Shown in pieces: positions 41,213 to 51,230 of a stretch of DNA of 64,000 nt. Position 1 is the first letter of the stretch; every line of letters begins with the position of its first letter. This DNA comes from Corynebacterium provencense (GTDB lineage: Bacteria > Actinomycetota > Actinomycetes > Mycobacteriales > Mycobacteriaceae): the NCBI GenBank assembly GCA_900049755.1, contig LT160592.1:1079070-1143069 (forward strand), given 5' to 3'. The notes under the pieces were generated by a model. That model was not told the origin of the DNA. It made no database searches and was given only the letters and a program-made list of their open reading frames with translations. Made by a program: the position numbers and the translations under genes.

Positions 41213-43333
41213 ATGACAGACTCCACCACCCGCCCGCCGTCCGGTCTGCTGCCGTTCCTCGGCCGGACGGCGGCGGCAGGTGCGACCGGTGCGCTGCTGA
41301 CCCTCTGCGCCTGGTACCTGCTCCACCACGCCACCCTCCCCGCCTTCACCACATCCAACGTCCTGCGCGGACTGTCCACCGTCACCACTGTCGTGGTCGT
41401 GACCGCCACTGTGGTTCTCCTCCACGTCCTGCGCACCGGGGACGGCACCGCGAGCAGGTCCGCAGACCGCCGGGGACGGGTGTCCGCGGCACTCCGCGAA
41501 GTCCTCGCCTGGGCCGCCCCCGCCGGACTGGTCGTCGCGATCCTCGCCGTTCCGCTGGCCTCCACCAGGCTCTACCTCGGCGGCAGTGGAGTGGACCAGG
41601 CGTTCCGGACCCAGCTGCTCACCAGGATGACGGACACCCCCGGCTACGGGGACATGACCTACGCCGACATCCCTGGGTTCTACCCGCGCCTGTGGTTCCT
41701 CACCGGAGGTTTCTTCGCGAGGATCACCGGTCTTGAAGGGTGGGCCGCCTACCAGCCCTGGGCACTCGCGACGATCGCCGCGGCGGCGGCCGTCCTCGTC
41801 CCGGTCTGGCAGAGACTCACCGGATCACTCCTCCAGGGTGTACTCGTGGCGTTCGTGTCCACCGCCGTACTGCTGGCCACCGCTCCTGAGGAACCCTATT
41901 CCGCCGTGGTCGCGCTCGGGATGCCCGCCGCTCTCCTGCTCGCGGACCGGGCGGTGCACGGCAGTCGCCTGTCCATGGCAGGACTGGGACTCTTCCTCGG
42001 CGTGTCCGCCAACACCTACACCCTGTTCACCGCGGTCAGTGCACTGTCCGTGGTCGTCATCGCACTCGCCGCCGCGTGGCGTGCCCGAGGCCGGAGCGGG
42101 GACAGGGGCAGGAGCAGGGGCAGGAGCGGGGACAGGTCCGCGGCGTCCGCCCCGCTGGTCCGTCTGGTCGTCACCGGGGTGACCGCGGTGGCGGTCGCCC
42201 TAGTCGGCTGGGCCCCGTACCTCTACCGGGTCCTGACCTCCGACGCAGGGGACGGCCCGGGAGGCGTGGTCCGCGGACGGGCCCAGCACTACCTTCCTGA
42301 GGCGGGGACGGAGCTTCCCTTCCCGTTCTTCGAGGTCAGCCTGCTGGGGGTACTCAGTCTCATCTGCCTCGTGTGGCTCGTCGTCCGCCGGCGGCAGCGG
42401 ACAGCCCTCGCCCTCGGCGCGGGTGTCGTCACCTGCTACCTGTGGATGCTGCTGTCCATGACCGCCCCCCTCGCCGGGACCACGCTGCTGGGATTCCGGG
42501 TGGAGTCCCCGCTGGTGCTCATCCTGGCCACGGGCGGCGTCCTGGCCCTGTCCGAGCTGTGGCACAACCTGCCGTCACTGTTCTCCCGCCCCGGCCTGCG
42601 CGACCTTCCCGGTCTGACATCCTTCCCCGGGCTGCTGCGCCGCACCGTCCCCGTGGCCCTGGTGCTGTTCGGCGTGGCCACCACCGCCCTGATCGCCCGG
42701 GTCCCCTCCGAGTTCCGCGACCACCAGGACCGTGCCCTGTTCGACATCGCGTACACCGACACCGACGGTGACGGGGTGCGGGCCGACGGCCAGGCCCCGG
42801 ACCGGTCCGCGGAATTCGGCACCGTCGACGAGATCCTGCGCCGGTCCCTCGGCGACGACCGCAGCTCCCACGTGGTGCTCACCGACGAGCCGAACTTCAT
42901 GTCCTACTACCCGTACCACGGCTACCAGGCGCTCACCGCCCACTACGCCAACCCCCTGGGGATGTTCGACGCCCGTAACGCGGAGATCGAGTCCTGGTCG
43001 CGGATCACCGACCCCGACGCCCTCGTCAGGGCCATGGACCGTGCCGAACAGGACCACGGCTGGAAGGCGCCCGACGCCCTTCTCCTCCACGGCACCCTCA
43101 CCCGGGACGGTGACCGCACCGTCGTCGACGGGTCCCTCGTGTTCCACATGGTCGACGACATCTTCCCGAATGAACCGAACGTCCGCTTCCGGGACGTCGA
43201 GTTCCCCGGCAGCGCCTTCTCCCCCACGGGGACCGGTTCAGGATCCGGGTCCGGTTCCGGTTCAGGGACCACCACCTCTCCCTGGGAGCTGACCCAGGTC
43301 GGGGACCTCGTCGTCGTGGTCCGTTCCCGGTGA
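41213..43333 (+). CDS. aftA: Galactan 5-O-arabinofuranosyltransferase (AftA-like)
   Basis: The 706-aa membrane protein has about 11 hydrophobic segments over residues 20-510 and a soluble extracytoplasmic C-domain (about 515-706). In AftA of mycobacteria and corynebacteria this enzyme adds the first arabinofuranose to the galactan chain, using decaprenyl-phosphoryl arabinose. DQAFRTQLLTRMTDTPGYGD (about residues 124-143) lies in the acidic loop after an early membrane segment, where the GT-C catalytic residue is expected. Adjacent emb downstream is the arrangement known in C. glutamicum. GAAGAT ends 7 nt before the ATG. Residues about 290-310 carry a GRSGDRG repeat in a cytoplasmic loop. Confidence 0.85.
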   Translation: MTDSTTRPPSGLLPFLGRTAAAGATGALLTLCAWYLLHHATLPAFTTSNVLRGLSTVTTVVVVTATVVLLHVLRTGDGTASRSADRRGRVSAALREVLAWAAPAGLVVAILAVPLASTRLYLGGSGVDQAFRTQLLTRMTDTPGYGDMTYADIPGFYPRLWFLTGGFFARITGLEGWAAYQPWALATIAAAAAVLVPVWQRLTGSLLQGVLVAFVSTAVLLATAPEEPYSAVVALGMPAALLLADRAVHGSRLSMAGLGLFLGVSANTYTLFTAVSALSVVVIALAAAWRARGRSGDRGRSRGRSGDRSAASAPLVRLVVTGVTAVAVALVGWAPYLYRVLTSDAGDGPGGVVRGRAQHYLPEAGTELPFPFFEVSLLGVLSLICLVWLVVRRRQRTALALGAGVVTCYLWMLLSMTAPLAGTTLLGFRVESPLVLILATGGVLALSELWHNLPSLFSRPGLRDLPGLTSFPGLLRRTVPVALVLFGVATTALIARVPSEFRDHQDRALFDIAYTDTDGDGVRADGQAPDRSAEFGTVDEILRRSLGDDRSSHVVLTDEPNFMSYYPYHGYQALTAHYANPLGMFDARNAEIESWSRITDPDALVRAMDRAEQDHGWKAPDALLLHGTLTRDGDRTVVDGSLVFHMVDDIFPNEPNVRFRDVEFPGSAFSPTGTGSGSGSGSGSGTTTSPWELTQVGDLVVVVRSR

Positions 43334-43398
43334 CTGCGGCCGACACCCCGTTCCGTCCGCTTCGTCGCCCCTGACTTCCTGCCGTAACATGTCCACCT

Positions 43399-46300
43399 AT
43401 GTCACGAGTCGATGAAGTTTCCCCCGACGCGTCCCCCTCACGGTCAGCCACGTCGGGTAACCCGTCCCGGCTGAAGCTCACCGCGATCGTGTCGGGTCTG
43501 CTCGGCATGCTGATGTTCTGCCTGCTGCCGGTGCTCCCGGTCCAGCAGGACCAGACCAGCTACTCCTGGCCCCAGGGTGGTGACCTGCGCAGCGTCACCT
43601 CACCGCTGATGGCGTACCAGCCGGAGAAGCTGGACATCACCCTCCCGGTGTCCGAGGTCCGTGACCTCAACCCCCGCCAGACCACGGTGCTGTCCACGGT
43701 CCCGGAGGACTCCGAGGACCAGACCCTGCGCGGTCTGTTCGTCCGCTCCACCCCGAACGGGCTGGACGTGGTCAACCGCAACTCGGTGCTGCTCACCCTC
43801 GACCAGGACACGGTCAACTCCCTGCCGGACGGTTCGGTGCTGCGGGTGTACTCGGACTTCACGAAGTCCCGCGCCTGGATCCCCGCCGAGGGAACCGACC
43901 CCGGTGACCCCGACGGCGCAGCCCTCGTCGGCCCCGACGGTGAGGCCCTGGAGGGCGCGGACATCAAGGACATGCGTCCGATGCTCACGGGTATCTACAC
44001 CGAAATGGCGGACACCCCGGAGAACACGCAGGACGCCGTCAACGCCGGCCTCAAGGTCGACGTGACCGTCGACTCCCGGTTCACCTCCTCGCCGTCCGTC
44101 ACGAAGTACACGGCGGCACTGCTCGGCCTCATCTTCACCGTCATCTCCCTCGCCGCCCTCCACCGGATGGACTGTCTCGACGGGAAGACGAAGACGCGTC
44201 ACCGCTTCCTCCCGGAGAACTGGTGGCGTCCCCGCTGGCTGGACGCCGTGGTCGGCGTCGTCCTCCTGGTCTGGTACTTCATCGGCGCCAACACCTCCGA
44301 CGACGGCTACCTGCTTACCATGGCGAGGGTCAGTGTCGAATCCGGCTACATGGCCAACTACTACCGGTGGTTCGGCGTACCGGAGTCACCGTTCGGGGCG
44401 CCCTACTACGACCTGCTGGCGCTGATGACCCACGTCTCCAGCGCATCGATCTGGATCAGGCTGCCGGAACTCATCGCCGGTTTCCTCGTCTGGATGCTGC
44501 TGTCCCGGGAGGTGCTGCCCCGGCTCGGGGCGCCGCTGAACCGTCGGAAGGTCGCCCACTGGACCGCCGCCGCAGTGTTCCTCGTGTTCTGGATGACATT
44601 CAACAACGGGACCCGGCCCGAGCCGGTCATCGCCCTCGGAGCACTGCTGACCTGGGTGTGCATGGAACGTGCGATCGCCACGAGCAGGCTCCTGCCGGCC
44701 GCGTTCGGTGTGATTGTGGCGTCCCTCTCCCTCGCCGCAGGTCCCACCGGTCTGATGGCCGTCGCCGCCCTGCTGGCCGCCCTGTCCGGTCTGATACGGA
44801 TCGTCATACGTCGGCTGCCCGGACTGGGCGCCCCGAAGGGAGCGTCGAGGTGGCGCATCGCCGGGGCGGTTCTGGCGCAGGTCGCACCGTTCCTCGCCGC
44901 CGGCACCGCCGTGCTCATCTGCGTCTTCGGTGACCAGACCCTCCGGACCGTCATCGAGGCGATCCGGGTGCGCAGTGCCGTCGGACCGGCACTGTCCTGG
45001 TACGACGAACCGGTCCGCTACACCGAACTGCTGAAACAGACGGTCGACGGCTCCTTCCCCCGCCGGTTCAGCGTGCTGATGATGATCTTCTGCCTGGGCG
45101 TGGTCATCGCCTCGATGCTGCGCAACCGCCGGATCCCCGGCACCGCCAACGGTCCCGCCGTCCGCCTCACCCTCGTGGTGATCGGCACCATGTTCTTCAT
45201 GACCTTCACGCCCACGAAGTGGACGCACCACTTCGGGGTGTACGCCGGACTCGCCGCCGGACTCGCCGCACTCGCAGCGGTGGCGGCGTCCACCCTGGCG
45301 ATGAGGTCGGCACGTAACCGGATCGTCTTCCTCGGCGCCACTCTCCTGCTGTTCGCCTTCTGCCTCTCCGGAACCAACGGCTGGTGGTACATCTCCAGCT
45401 TCGGGGTCCCCTGGTTCGACAAATCGATCCAGATCGGAGGCATCGAGGCGTCCACGGTGATGATGGTGCTGTCGGTGCTGGTCATGTTCTTCGGCGTCCT
45501 CGTCGGTTTCCGCTCCGACATCCGTGAGGCGAACGCCACCACGGCGTCGGAACTGGCCGAGGTCGCCGACGAGAACTCCGCGGAGGCCCGCCGGCTGACC
45601 AAGGTCGCCGCGGCACCCATCGCCGTCCTGACCTCCGTGGTCGTCCTGTTCAACCTGGCCTCGCTCGGCAAGGGCTTCCTGGCCCAGTGGCCGGCGTACA
45701 CCGTGGGCAAGGGCAATGTCGAGGCCCTCACCGGAGACACCTGCAACCTCGCCTCCGACGTCCGTGTCGAGTCCGACACGAACAGTTCCTTCCTCACCCC
45801 CGCTGACGGCCGGGATCTCAGGGACTCCCTCGTGGACAGCTCCACGCGCGGATTCGACCCCAACAACATTCCCGCCGACCTCGAGGACGACGGGGACGAC
45901 TCCGGCACCGGGTCACCGGCCACCGCCGCGACGACCAGCGGCACCTTCGGGAGCTCCGACGAGGCCACCAACGGGGACGGGACCTCCGGCGGACTGCAGG
46001 CCACCGTGGGCGTCAACGGGTCCTACGCGACCCTGCCCTTCGGGATCGACCGCAGCCGGGTCCCGGTCGTCGGTTCCTACACCGACGGCCTCCAGGAGGT
46101 CGCCGGGACCACCACCTCGTGGTACACCCTGCCGGAACGGCGCGCGGACGCTCCACTGCTGGTCATCTCAGCGGCAGGCATCGTCGCCCACAACGACATC
46201 AACGGCGTCTACAAGTACGGCCAGGACATCACCGTGGAGTACGGCCGGTCCACCGGCGGCACCGGGGAGAACTCCTTCGAGGTCATGGGAGAGATCGTCC

Positions 46301-46854
46301 CGATGGACATCGAGACCTCCCCCCAGTGGCGCAACCTGCGGGTCCCCATGGACCAGATACCGGCGGACGCCGACGTCGTCCGGATCGTCGCCGAGGACCG
46401 GAACGTCACCCCGAACCAGTGGCTCGCCTTCACCCCGCCACGGGTACCCACCCTGGTGGACATGAACGACATCGTCACCCCCGACGTGCCCGCCCTGATC
46501 GACTGGGGTACCCCGCTGCAGTTCCCCTGCCAGCGCCCGTTCGACCACCGTGCCGGCGTCGCCGAGATCGCCCAGTTCCAGATCTCCCCGGACCACACGG
46601 CGAAGAAGGAGCACTCGCCCGTCCAGAGCTACTACGGCGGCGGTGCCGGCGGACTGATGCAGATGACCACCAGAGCCGAGGAGATGCCGACGTACCTTCA
46701 GGACGACTGGCAGCGGGACTGGGGTGTGCTGTCGAAACTGACGGTCTTCACGTCATCGACCGGTGAAACCCCGAAGACCGCGGAGGTGGACTCCGAGACC
46801 GTCAGCCGCAGCGGACTGTGGTTCAACGGGCCGATGAAGTTCGACATGAACTGA
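43399..46854 (+). CDS. embC: Arabinosyltransferase Emb (EmbC-like)
   Basis: The 1151-aa protein has a soluble N-domain (about residues 55-235), some 13 membrane segments (about 240-740) and a large extracytoplasmic C-domain with carbohydrate-binding character (about 760-1151). NTSDDGYLL (about residues 297-305) is the modified GT-C motif with the catalytic Asp pair. Emb enzymes polymerise arabinan of arabinogalactan and lipoarabinomannan from decaprenyl-phosphoryl arabinose and are the target of ethambutol. Corynebacteria carry a single emb, consistent with one copy here. The ATG follows TAACAT by 8 nt, so the mRNA may be leaderless. This gene fixes the order as Corynebacteriales. Confidence 0.9.
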   Translation: MSRVDEVSPDASPSRSATSGNPSRLKLTAIVSGLLGMLMFCLLPVLPVQQDQTSYSWPQGGDLRSVTSPLMAYQPEKLDITLPVSEVRDLNPRQTTVLSTVPEDSEDQTLRGLFVRSTPNGLDVVNRNSVLLTLDQDTVNSLPDGSVLRVYSDFTKSRAWIPAEGTDPGDPDGAALVGPDGEALEGADIKDMRPMLTGIYTEMADTPENTQDAVNAGLKVDVTVDSRFTSSPSVTKYTAALLGLIFTVISLAALHRMDCLDGKTKTRHRFLPENWWRPRWLDAVVGVVLLVWYFIGANTSDDGYLLTMARVSVESGYMANYYRWFGVPESPFGAPYYDLLALMTHVSSASIWIRLPELIAGFLVWMLLSREVLPRLGAPLNRRKVAHWTAAAVFLVFWMTFNNGTRPEPVIALGALLTWVCMERAIATSRLLPAAFGVIVASLSLAAGPTGLMAVAALLAALSGLIRIVIRRLPGLGAPKGASRWRIAGAVLAQVAPFLAAGTAVLICVFGDQTLRTVIEAIRVRSAVGPALSWYDEPVRYTELLKQTVDGSFPRRFSVLMMIFCLGVVIASMLRNRRIPGTANGPAVRLTLVVIGTMFFMTFTPTKWTHHFGVYAGLAAGLAALAAVAASTLAMRSARNRIVFLGATLLLFAFCLSGTNGWWYISSFGVPWFDKSIQIGGIEASTVMMVLSVLVMFFGVLVGFRSDIREANATTASELAEVADENSAEARRLTKVAAAPIAVLTSVVVLFNLASLGKGFLAQWPAYTVGKGNVEALTGDTCNLASDVRVESDTNSSFLTPADGRDLRDSLVDSSTRGFDPNNIPADLEDDGDDSGTGSPATAATTSGTFGSSDEATNGDGTSGGLQATVGVNGSYATLPFGIDRSRVPVVGSYTDGLQEVAGTTTSWYTLPERRADAPLLVISAAGIVAHNDINGVYKYGQDITVEYGRSTGGTGENSFEVMGEIVPMDIETSPQWRNLRVPMDQIPADADVVRIVAEDRNVTPNQWLAFTPPRVPTLVDMNDIVTPDVPALIDWGTPLQFPCQRPFDHRAGVAEIAQFQISPDHTAKKEHSPVQSYYGGGAGGLMQMTTRAEEMPTYLQDDWQRDWGVLSKLTVFTSSTGETPKTAEVDSETVSRSGLWFNGPMKFDMN

Positions 46855-46861
46855 CCTGACC

Positions 46862-46867
46862 TACAGT
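46862..46867 (+). promoter_or_regulatory. -10 box for a leaderless M13 peptidase mRNA
   Basis: TACAGT is followed by 7 nt and the ATG at 46875, with no ribosome site. It lies in the gap of about 20 nt after emb. Confidence 0.55.
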
Positions 46868-46874
46868 GGTGGCC

Positions 46875-48971
46875 ATGACTGACCCCGTAGCCACCCCTGT
46901 CCCCGACAACATCACCGAGGCGCCCCGCCCCACCCCCCGTGCGGCGGACGACCTGTACCGGCACGTCAACGGCCCCTGGCTCTCCTCCCACGAGATTCCC
47001 GCCGACCGGGCCGTCGACGGCACCTTCCACGCCCTGCGTGACCGTGCCGAACTGGACGTGAAAGCCGTCGTGGAGGAGGCCTCACCGGACACCCGCATCG
47101 GGGCGCTCTTCCACTCCTTCATGGACGAGGACGGCGACAACGGCATCGAACAGGCCGGCCTGGGGGTACTGGACGCCGACCTCGACCCTGTCCGTGACGC
47201 GGAGGACCTCGACTCCCTGGTCGCCGCCCTGGCGGACCTGGACCGCAGCGGAGTCGGCGGTGTCGTGGGGTTCTGGACCGAGAAGGACGCCGGAGGTTCC
47301 GGTGACGGACCCGGCACCGAGGTCCCCTACCTGGTCCAGAGTGGACTGGGCCTGCCCGACGAGGCCTACTACCGTGAGGACCAGCACGCTGAGACCCGCA
47401 CCGAGTACCGGGGGTTCGTCGCCCGGTTCCTCGAACTGACCGAGTCCCGGCAACGCCCCGGCAGGTTCGCGGGCACGGGACCCGACGCCGCCGCGGATGC
47501 CGCAGACGCACTCATCGCCTTCGAGACTGACCTGGCGAAAGGCCACTGGGACACGGTGGCCAGCCGGGACGCCGAGAAGACCTACAATCCCACCGCCCAT
47601 GACGCCCTGCCGACCGCATTCCCCTTCGCCGACTGGCTCCGCGGGGTGGGTATCACCCCGGAGAACGCCCCGGTGGTGATCGTCAGCCAGCCCGACTACC
47701 TGGAGCATGTGGCGACCATGGTCCCCGACGGTCCCGGCGGCGACGGTTACCGGTCCCACGACCTCGACGAGTGGAAACTGTGGGCCTACTGGAGGGTCGT
47801 CACCGCCCGGGCCAGTCTGCTGACGAGGGAGATTTCCGCGGCGTCCTTCGACTTCTACGGTCGCACCCTCTCCGGGGCCACCGAGCAGCGCGACCGGTGG
47901 AAGCGGGGCCTGTCCCTGGTCAACGGCACCATCGGTGAAGAAGTGGGCAGGGTGTTCGTGGAGAGGCACTTCCCGCCGGCACACAAGAAGCAGATGGAGG
48001 AGCTCGTCGACCATCTCCTCGCCGCATACCGGGAGAGAATCAGCGAACTGCAGTGGATGACCCCGGAGACCCGGGAGAAGGCTCTGGAGAAGCTCACGAC
48101 CTTCCGCGCCCGGATCGGCTACCCGGACGTGTGGCGGGACTTCTCCGGTGTGGAGTTCAGTCCGGCCGGGGCCGACCTGCTGGCCAACTACCGGACAGTC
48201 ACCCGGTTCAACCACGAGTTCGAGGTCTCCAAGCTCGGCAGGCCCTCCGATCCTGACCTGTGGTTCACCACGCCACAGACGGTGAACGCCTTCTACAATC
48301 CCGTCCGCAACGACATCACCTTCCCTGCGGCGATTCTGCGCCCGCCGTTCTTCGACCCGGACGCCGACATGGCCGGGAATTTCGGTGCGATCGGGGCGGT
48401 CATCGGGCACGAGATCGGGCACGGTTTCGATGACCAGGGCTCCAGGTATGACGGGCAGGGAAACCTCAACGACTGGTGGAGTGACGCGGACCGGAAGGCG
48501 TTCACCAGCCTGACCGACAGGCTCGTCGCCCAGTACGACGGTCTCGTCCCCACCGGACTCGTCGACCGCGGCCAGACCGCGCACAAGGTCAACGGCCGGT
48601 TCACCCTCGGTGAGAACATCGGCGACCTCGGCGGACTGGGCATCGCCGTCGTCGCGCTGAAGAGGTGGCTGGCCGGGCAGGGACTGACCGTGGACACCGC
48701 ACCGACCGCGACGGTGGAGGGGATCCCGGATGCCGACCCGGACACCCGGTACACCGTGCTGCAGCGTTTCTTCCTGAGGTGGGCGAGGATCTGGCAGACG
48801 GCGATCCGGCCACAGATGGCCGCCCAGTACATCGCGACCGACCCGCATTCGCCGGGCGAGTTCCGGTGCAATGTGGTCGCGCGTAATGTCGCGGAATTCT
48901 ACGAGGCCTTTGACGTCGCCCCCGGCGACGGCATGTGGCTTGACGAGGACAGGCGGGTCACGATCTGGTGA
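46875..48971 (+). CDS. pepO: M13-family zinc metallopeptidase (neprilysin/PepO type)
   Basis: The 698-aa protein has the zinc motif IGHEIGHGFDDQGSRYDG (HEIGH about residue 512) and the third ligand in ENIGDLGGLGIAV (Glu about 580). The usual M13 N-terminal stretch is DDLYRHVNGPWL and the substrate-binding NAFYNP lies at about 475. There is no signal peptide, so it acts in the cytoplasm or is released by an unknown route. Such enzymes cleave peptides below about 40 residues. I use the ATG at 46875; two GTG codons lie just upstream. Length is normal for the family. Confidence 0.9.
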   Translation: MTDPVATPVPDNITEAPRPTPRAADDLYRHVNGPWLSSHEIPADRAVDGTFHALRDRAELDVKAVVEEASPDTRIGALFHSFMDEDGDNGIEQAGLGVLDADLDPVRDAEDLDSLVAALADLDRSGVGGVVGFWTEKDAGGSGDGPGTEVPYLVQSGLGLPDEAYYREDQHAETRTEYRGFVARFLELTESRQRPGRFAGTGPDAAADAADALIAFETDLAKGHWDTVASRDAEKTYNPTAHDALPTAFPFADWLRGVGITPENAPVVIVSQPDYLEHVATMVPDGPGGDGYRSHDLDEWKLWAYWRVVTARASLLTREISAASFDFYGRTLSGATEQRDRWKRGLSLVNGTIGEEVGRVFVERHFPPAHKKQMEELVDHLLAAYRERISELQWMTPETREKALEKLTTFRARIGYPDVWRDFSGVEFSPAGADLLANYRTVTRFNHEFEVSKLGRPSDPDLWFTTPQTVNAFYNPVRNDITFPAAILRPPFFDPDADMAGNFGAIGAVIGHEIGHGFDDQGSRYDGQGNLNDWWSDADRKAFTSLTDRLVAQYDGLVPTGLVDRGQTAHKVNGRFTLGENIGDLGGLGIAVVALKRWLAGQGLTVDTAPTATVEGIPDADPDTRYTVLQRFFLRWARIWQTAIRPQMAAQYIATDPHSPGEFRCNVVARNVAEFYEAFDVAPGDGMWLDEDRRVTIW

Positions 48972-49084
48972 CGCCGCCGCCGGGGCGGACAGGACGGAAA
49001 TCACAGGTCTGTGATCCACCGACGGCGCTGTGATATGCACCCCACCATTCCGGTGTTACTGGTGTGACTCACGGGGAACCTGTG

Positions 49085-49090
49085 TAGGGT
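49085..49090 (+). promoter_or_regulatory. -10 box for a leaderless GH25 mRNA
   Basis: TAGGGT is followed by 7 nt and the ATG at 49098, which selects this start among the neighbouring GTG 49089 and ATG 49092. Confidence 0.5.
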
Positions 49091-49097
49091 GATGCTC

Positions 49098-50312
49098 ATG
49101 CGTTCTCTTCCCTGGCGCCGCCACGCGCGCACCACCACTCCCGCCCGACTCACCGCCACCGTCCTCATGGGATCGGCCGCCGCCGTCGCCGCGCTTGTCG
49201 CCACGGATGTCCTCCCCGTCCCCTCGTGGGCCCTCGACGGTATCGACGTCGCCAGCCACCAGCATCCCGGCGGAGCCGCGATCGACTGGGACGCCGTCGC
49301 CGCCTCCGGCCAGTCCTTCGCCTTCATCAAGGCAACCGAGGGAACCGGCTACACCAACCCCTACTTCTCCTCGGACTCGGCCAAGGCCGCCGCCGCCGGC
49401 ATCACCCCCGGCAGCTACCACTACGCCAAGCCCGAGATCGACGCCCGTACCCAGGCCAGGTATTACGCGGCCCAGCTCGCCACCGGCGTCAGCCCGTCCC
49501 TGCCCCCCACCCTCGACCTCGAGGAGACCGGCGGCCTCGGCCCCACGGAACTGCAGAACTGGGTCCGTGAGTGGATCGACGAGATCAAGACCCTGACCGG
49601 CCGCGACCCGATCATCTACACCTACTACTCCTTCTGGGTCGGTCAGATGGGCAACACGACCGAGTTCTCCGAGTACCCGCTGTGGCTGGCGTACTACAAC
49701 AGCTCCCTGCCCGACCAGATCCCCGGAGGTTGGGACGAGGTCACATTCTGGCAGTACTCGGGCTCGGGGTCGGTCGACGGTGTCATCACCGACGTGGACC
49801 TCAACACCTACTACGGCACCGACGAGGAGCTGCAGGCACTGACCGGGACCGCGGAATCCGGGACGACGGTCGGGGACGCCACAGAGGCCCTCAAACCTAT
49901 CCAGGACGCCGCGGTCGACGAGGCAGAGACCACCAACGCCGTCCAGCACAGCGCGGCGGTCCTCGGACTTCCCGTCCTCAACATCCCCCTGAGCACCGAC
50001 CTTCTGGTCAACCTGCTCGGACTCGTCGCCGGGGAAGTCTCCCCCGAGGTCGTGCTCCAGACCGCCCTGAACTCAGGGTTCGACTACCAGACCTCACAGA
50101 CCATCACCGACGCCGGCACCGAGACCCGGGACGCCGACATCACCCTGCCCCAGGGCAGGATCAGCGAACTGGTCTCCACCGTCCTCGGCGACGGCAACGG
50201 AACCGTGACCCTGCAGGGGGTGCTCCGGGTCCTCAACGAATTCGGCGCACAGGACTACATCACGAACCTCGCCGGTCACGTCAACGGGTCCGCGTACAGC
50301 CCCGCAGGCTAG
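49098..50312 (+). CDS. Secreted glycoside hydrolase family 25 (lysozyme-like) protein
   Basis: The protein of about 404 aa has a basic N-terminus and hydrophobic signal to about residue 45 (ending VPSWALDG). The GH25 domain spans about 46-250: GIDVASHQHPGG (Asp about 49), FAFIKATEGTGY, PTLDLEETGG (acidic pair about 140) and the late FWQYSGSGSVDGVITDVDLN. GH25 enzymes cut peptidoglycan. Residues 255-404 are an added domain without recognisable motif, perhaps wall binding. The start ATG follows TAGGGT by 7 nt. It probably remodels or turns over the cell wall in the context of the emb locus, but it has its own promoter. Confidence 0.85.
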   Translation: MRSLPWRRHARTTTPARLTATVLMGSAAAVAALVATDVLPVPSWALDGIDVASHQHPGGAAIDWDAVAASGQSFAFIKATEGTGYTNPYFSSDSAKAAAAGITPGSYHYAKPEIDARTQARYYAAQLATGVSPSLPPTLDLEETGGLGPTELQNWVREWIDEIKTLTGRDPIIYTYYSFWVGQMGNTTEFSEYPLWLAYYNSSLPDQIPGGWDEVTFWQYSGSGSVDGVITDVDLNTYYGTDEELQALTGTAESGTTVGDATEALKPIQDAAVDEAETTNAVQHSAAVLGLPVLNIPLSTDLLVNLLGLVAGEVSPEVVLQTALNSGFDYQTSQTITDAGTETRDADITLPQGRISELVSTVLGDGNGTVTLQGVLRVLNEFGAQDYITNLAGHVNGSAYSPAG

Positions 50313-50330
50313 CCCCGCTCCCGTTTCCGG

Positions 50331-51230
50331 TCAGTGCCCGGATTTCCGGTGACCGCTCCGCTCCGCGGCGGCCTCACCTGCGGCACGGGCGGCGTCCATG
50401 GCGTCCTTCAGCTCTTTCGGCATGTTCTCCGGGTCGAGGATGTCTGGCTCGTGCCAGTCCTCCAGTTTCTCCGGTTCAGGCTCCGGAATCTCACACAGGT
50501 TCAGTAACGCGCCCGTCGGATCGACGACGGTGACCAGTCGGCCGAGCTCCGAGTTCCAGGGCTGGCGGACAACCCGTCCCCCGGCACGTTCCACCTTCTT
50601 CGCCGCGGCATCGACGTCGGCGCACCCGAGGTAGAGGGTCCACATCGACGGATTCTCGTCGAGGGCCGAGGTGTCCCACATGCCCACCAGTGGAGCGCCG
50701 TCATGCTCACCCGTGGCGTACCTGAAACGGTCGTTGTCGGTGTGGACCCGGATGTCCCACCCCGCGAGCTCGTGGTAGAAAGCCGTCGTCTCGTCGAACT
50801 GGCCGCCCACCAGGAGCTCGTGCCACACCGGGGTGCCGGGTTCGCCGGCGGCGAAGAACGGCTCGTCACTCCTGGGCTGCTTCAGTCCGACCGTGGCCCC
50901 GGACGGGTCGACGAGCACCGCCATGCGGCCACGCTTTCCGACGTCACGCGGGGAGAGGACGGACACCGCACCGGCCCTGACCGCTTCCTCGTGGGCGCGG
51001 TCGATGTCCGGGGTGAACAGCAGCATCCCCCACAGGGAGGACTTGTCGTCGGGAACTTCGCCGAGACCGGCGACGGGCATCCCCTGCTTCTTCGCGACGG
51101 TGTAGCCGCCGCACGGGTCGTCGTACTCCCAGCCGAGGACCTCGGCGTAGAAGTTCTTCGCGGTCTCCAGGTCCGTGGTCGCCAGGTCTATCCAGATCGG
51201 CATGCCGGGTTCGGCGACAAGAGCGGGCAT
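50331..51230 (-). CDS. VOC-superfamily protein with two glyoxalase-like domains
   Basis: The 299-aa protein contains two VOC domains, about residues 8-120 (WIDLATTDLETAKNFYAEVLGWEY) and 135-250 (WHELLVGGQFDETTAFYHELAGWDI), then a charged C-tail (about 255-299). Many VOC proteins bind a metal and act on small electrophiles, or confer binding-type resistance. The ATG at 51230 lies 7 nt after GGAGGA and overlaps the stop of the S4 gene by one base (TGATG), so translation is coupled. A GTG at 51245 would add five residues without benefit. Confidence 0.8.
   Translation of the reverse strand: MPALVAEPGMPIWIDLATTDLETAKNFYAEVLGWEYDDPCGGYTVAKKQGMPVAGLGEVPDDKSSLWGMLLFTPDIDRAHEEAVRAGAVSVLSPRDVGKRGRMAVLVDPSGATVGLKQPRSDEPFFAAGEPGTPVWHELLVGGQFDETTAFYHELAGWDIRVHTDNDRFRYATGEHDGAPLVGMWDTSALDENPSMWTLYLGCADVDAAAKKVERAGGRVVRQPWNSELGRLVTVVDPTGALLNLCEIPEPEPEKLEDWHEPDILDPENMPKELKDAMDAARAAGEAAAERSGHRKSGH

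Noticed and set aside
39199..41565. Long minus-strand frame opposite the NYN gene (788 codons)
   Set aside because: It is the antisense of a clearly coding gene with strong codon bias; it shows no domain and is Gly/Arg/Val-rich as expected of a shadow frame in high-GC DNA.
47082..49040. Long minus-strand frame opposite the M13 peptidase gene
   Set aside because: The plus strand carries HEIGH and ENIGD motifs; the opposite frame has no motif.
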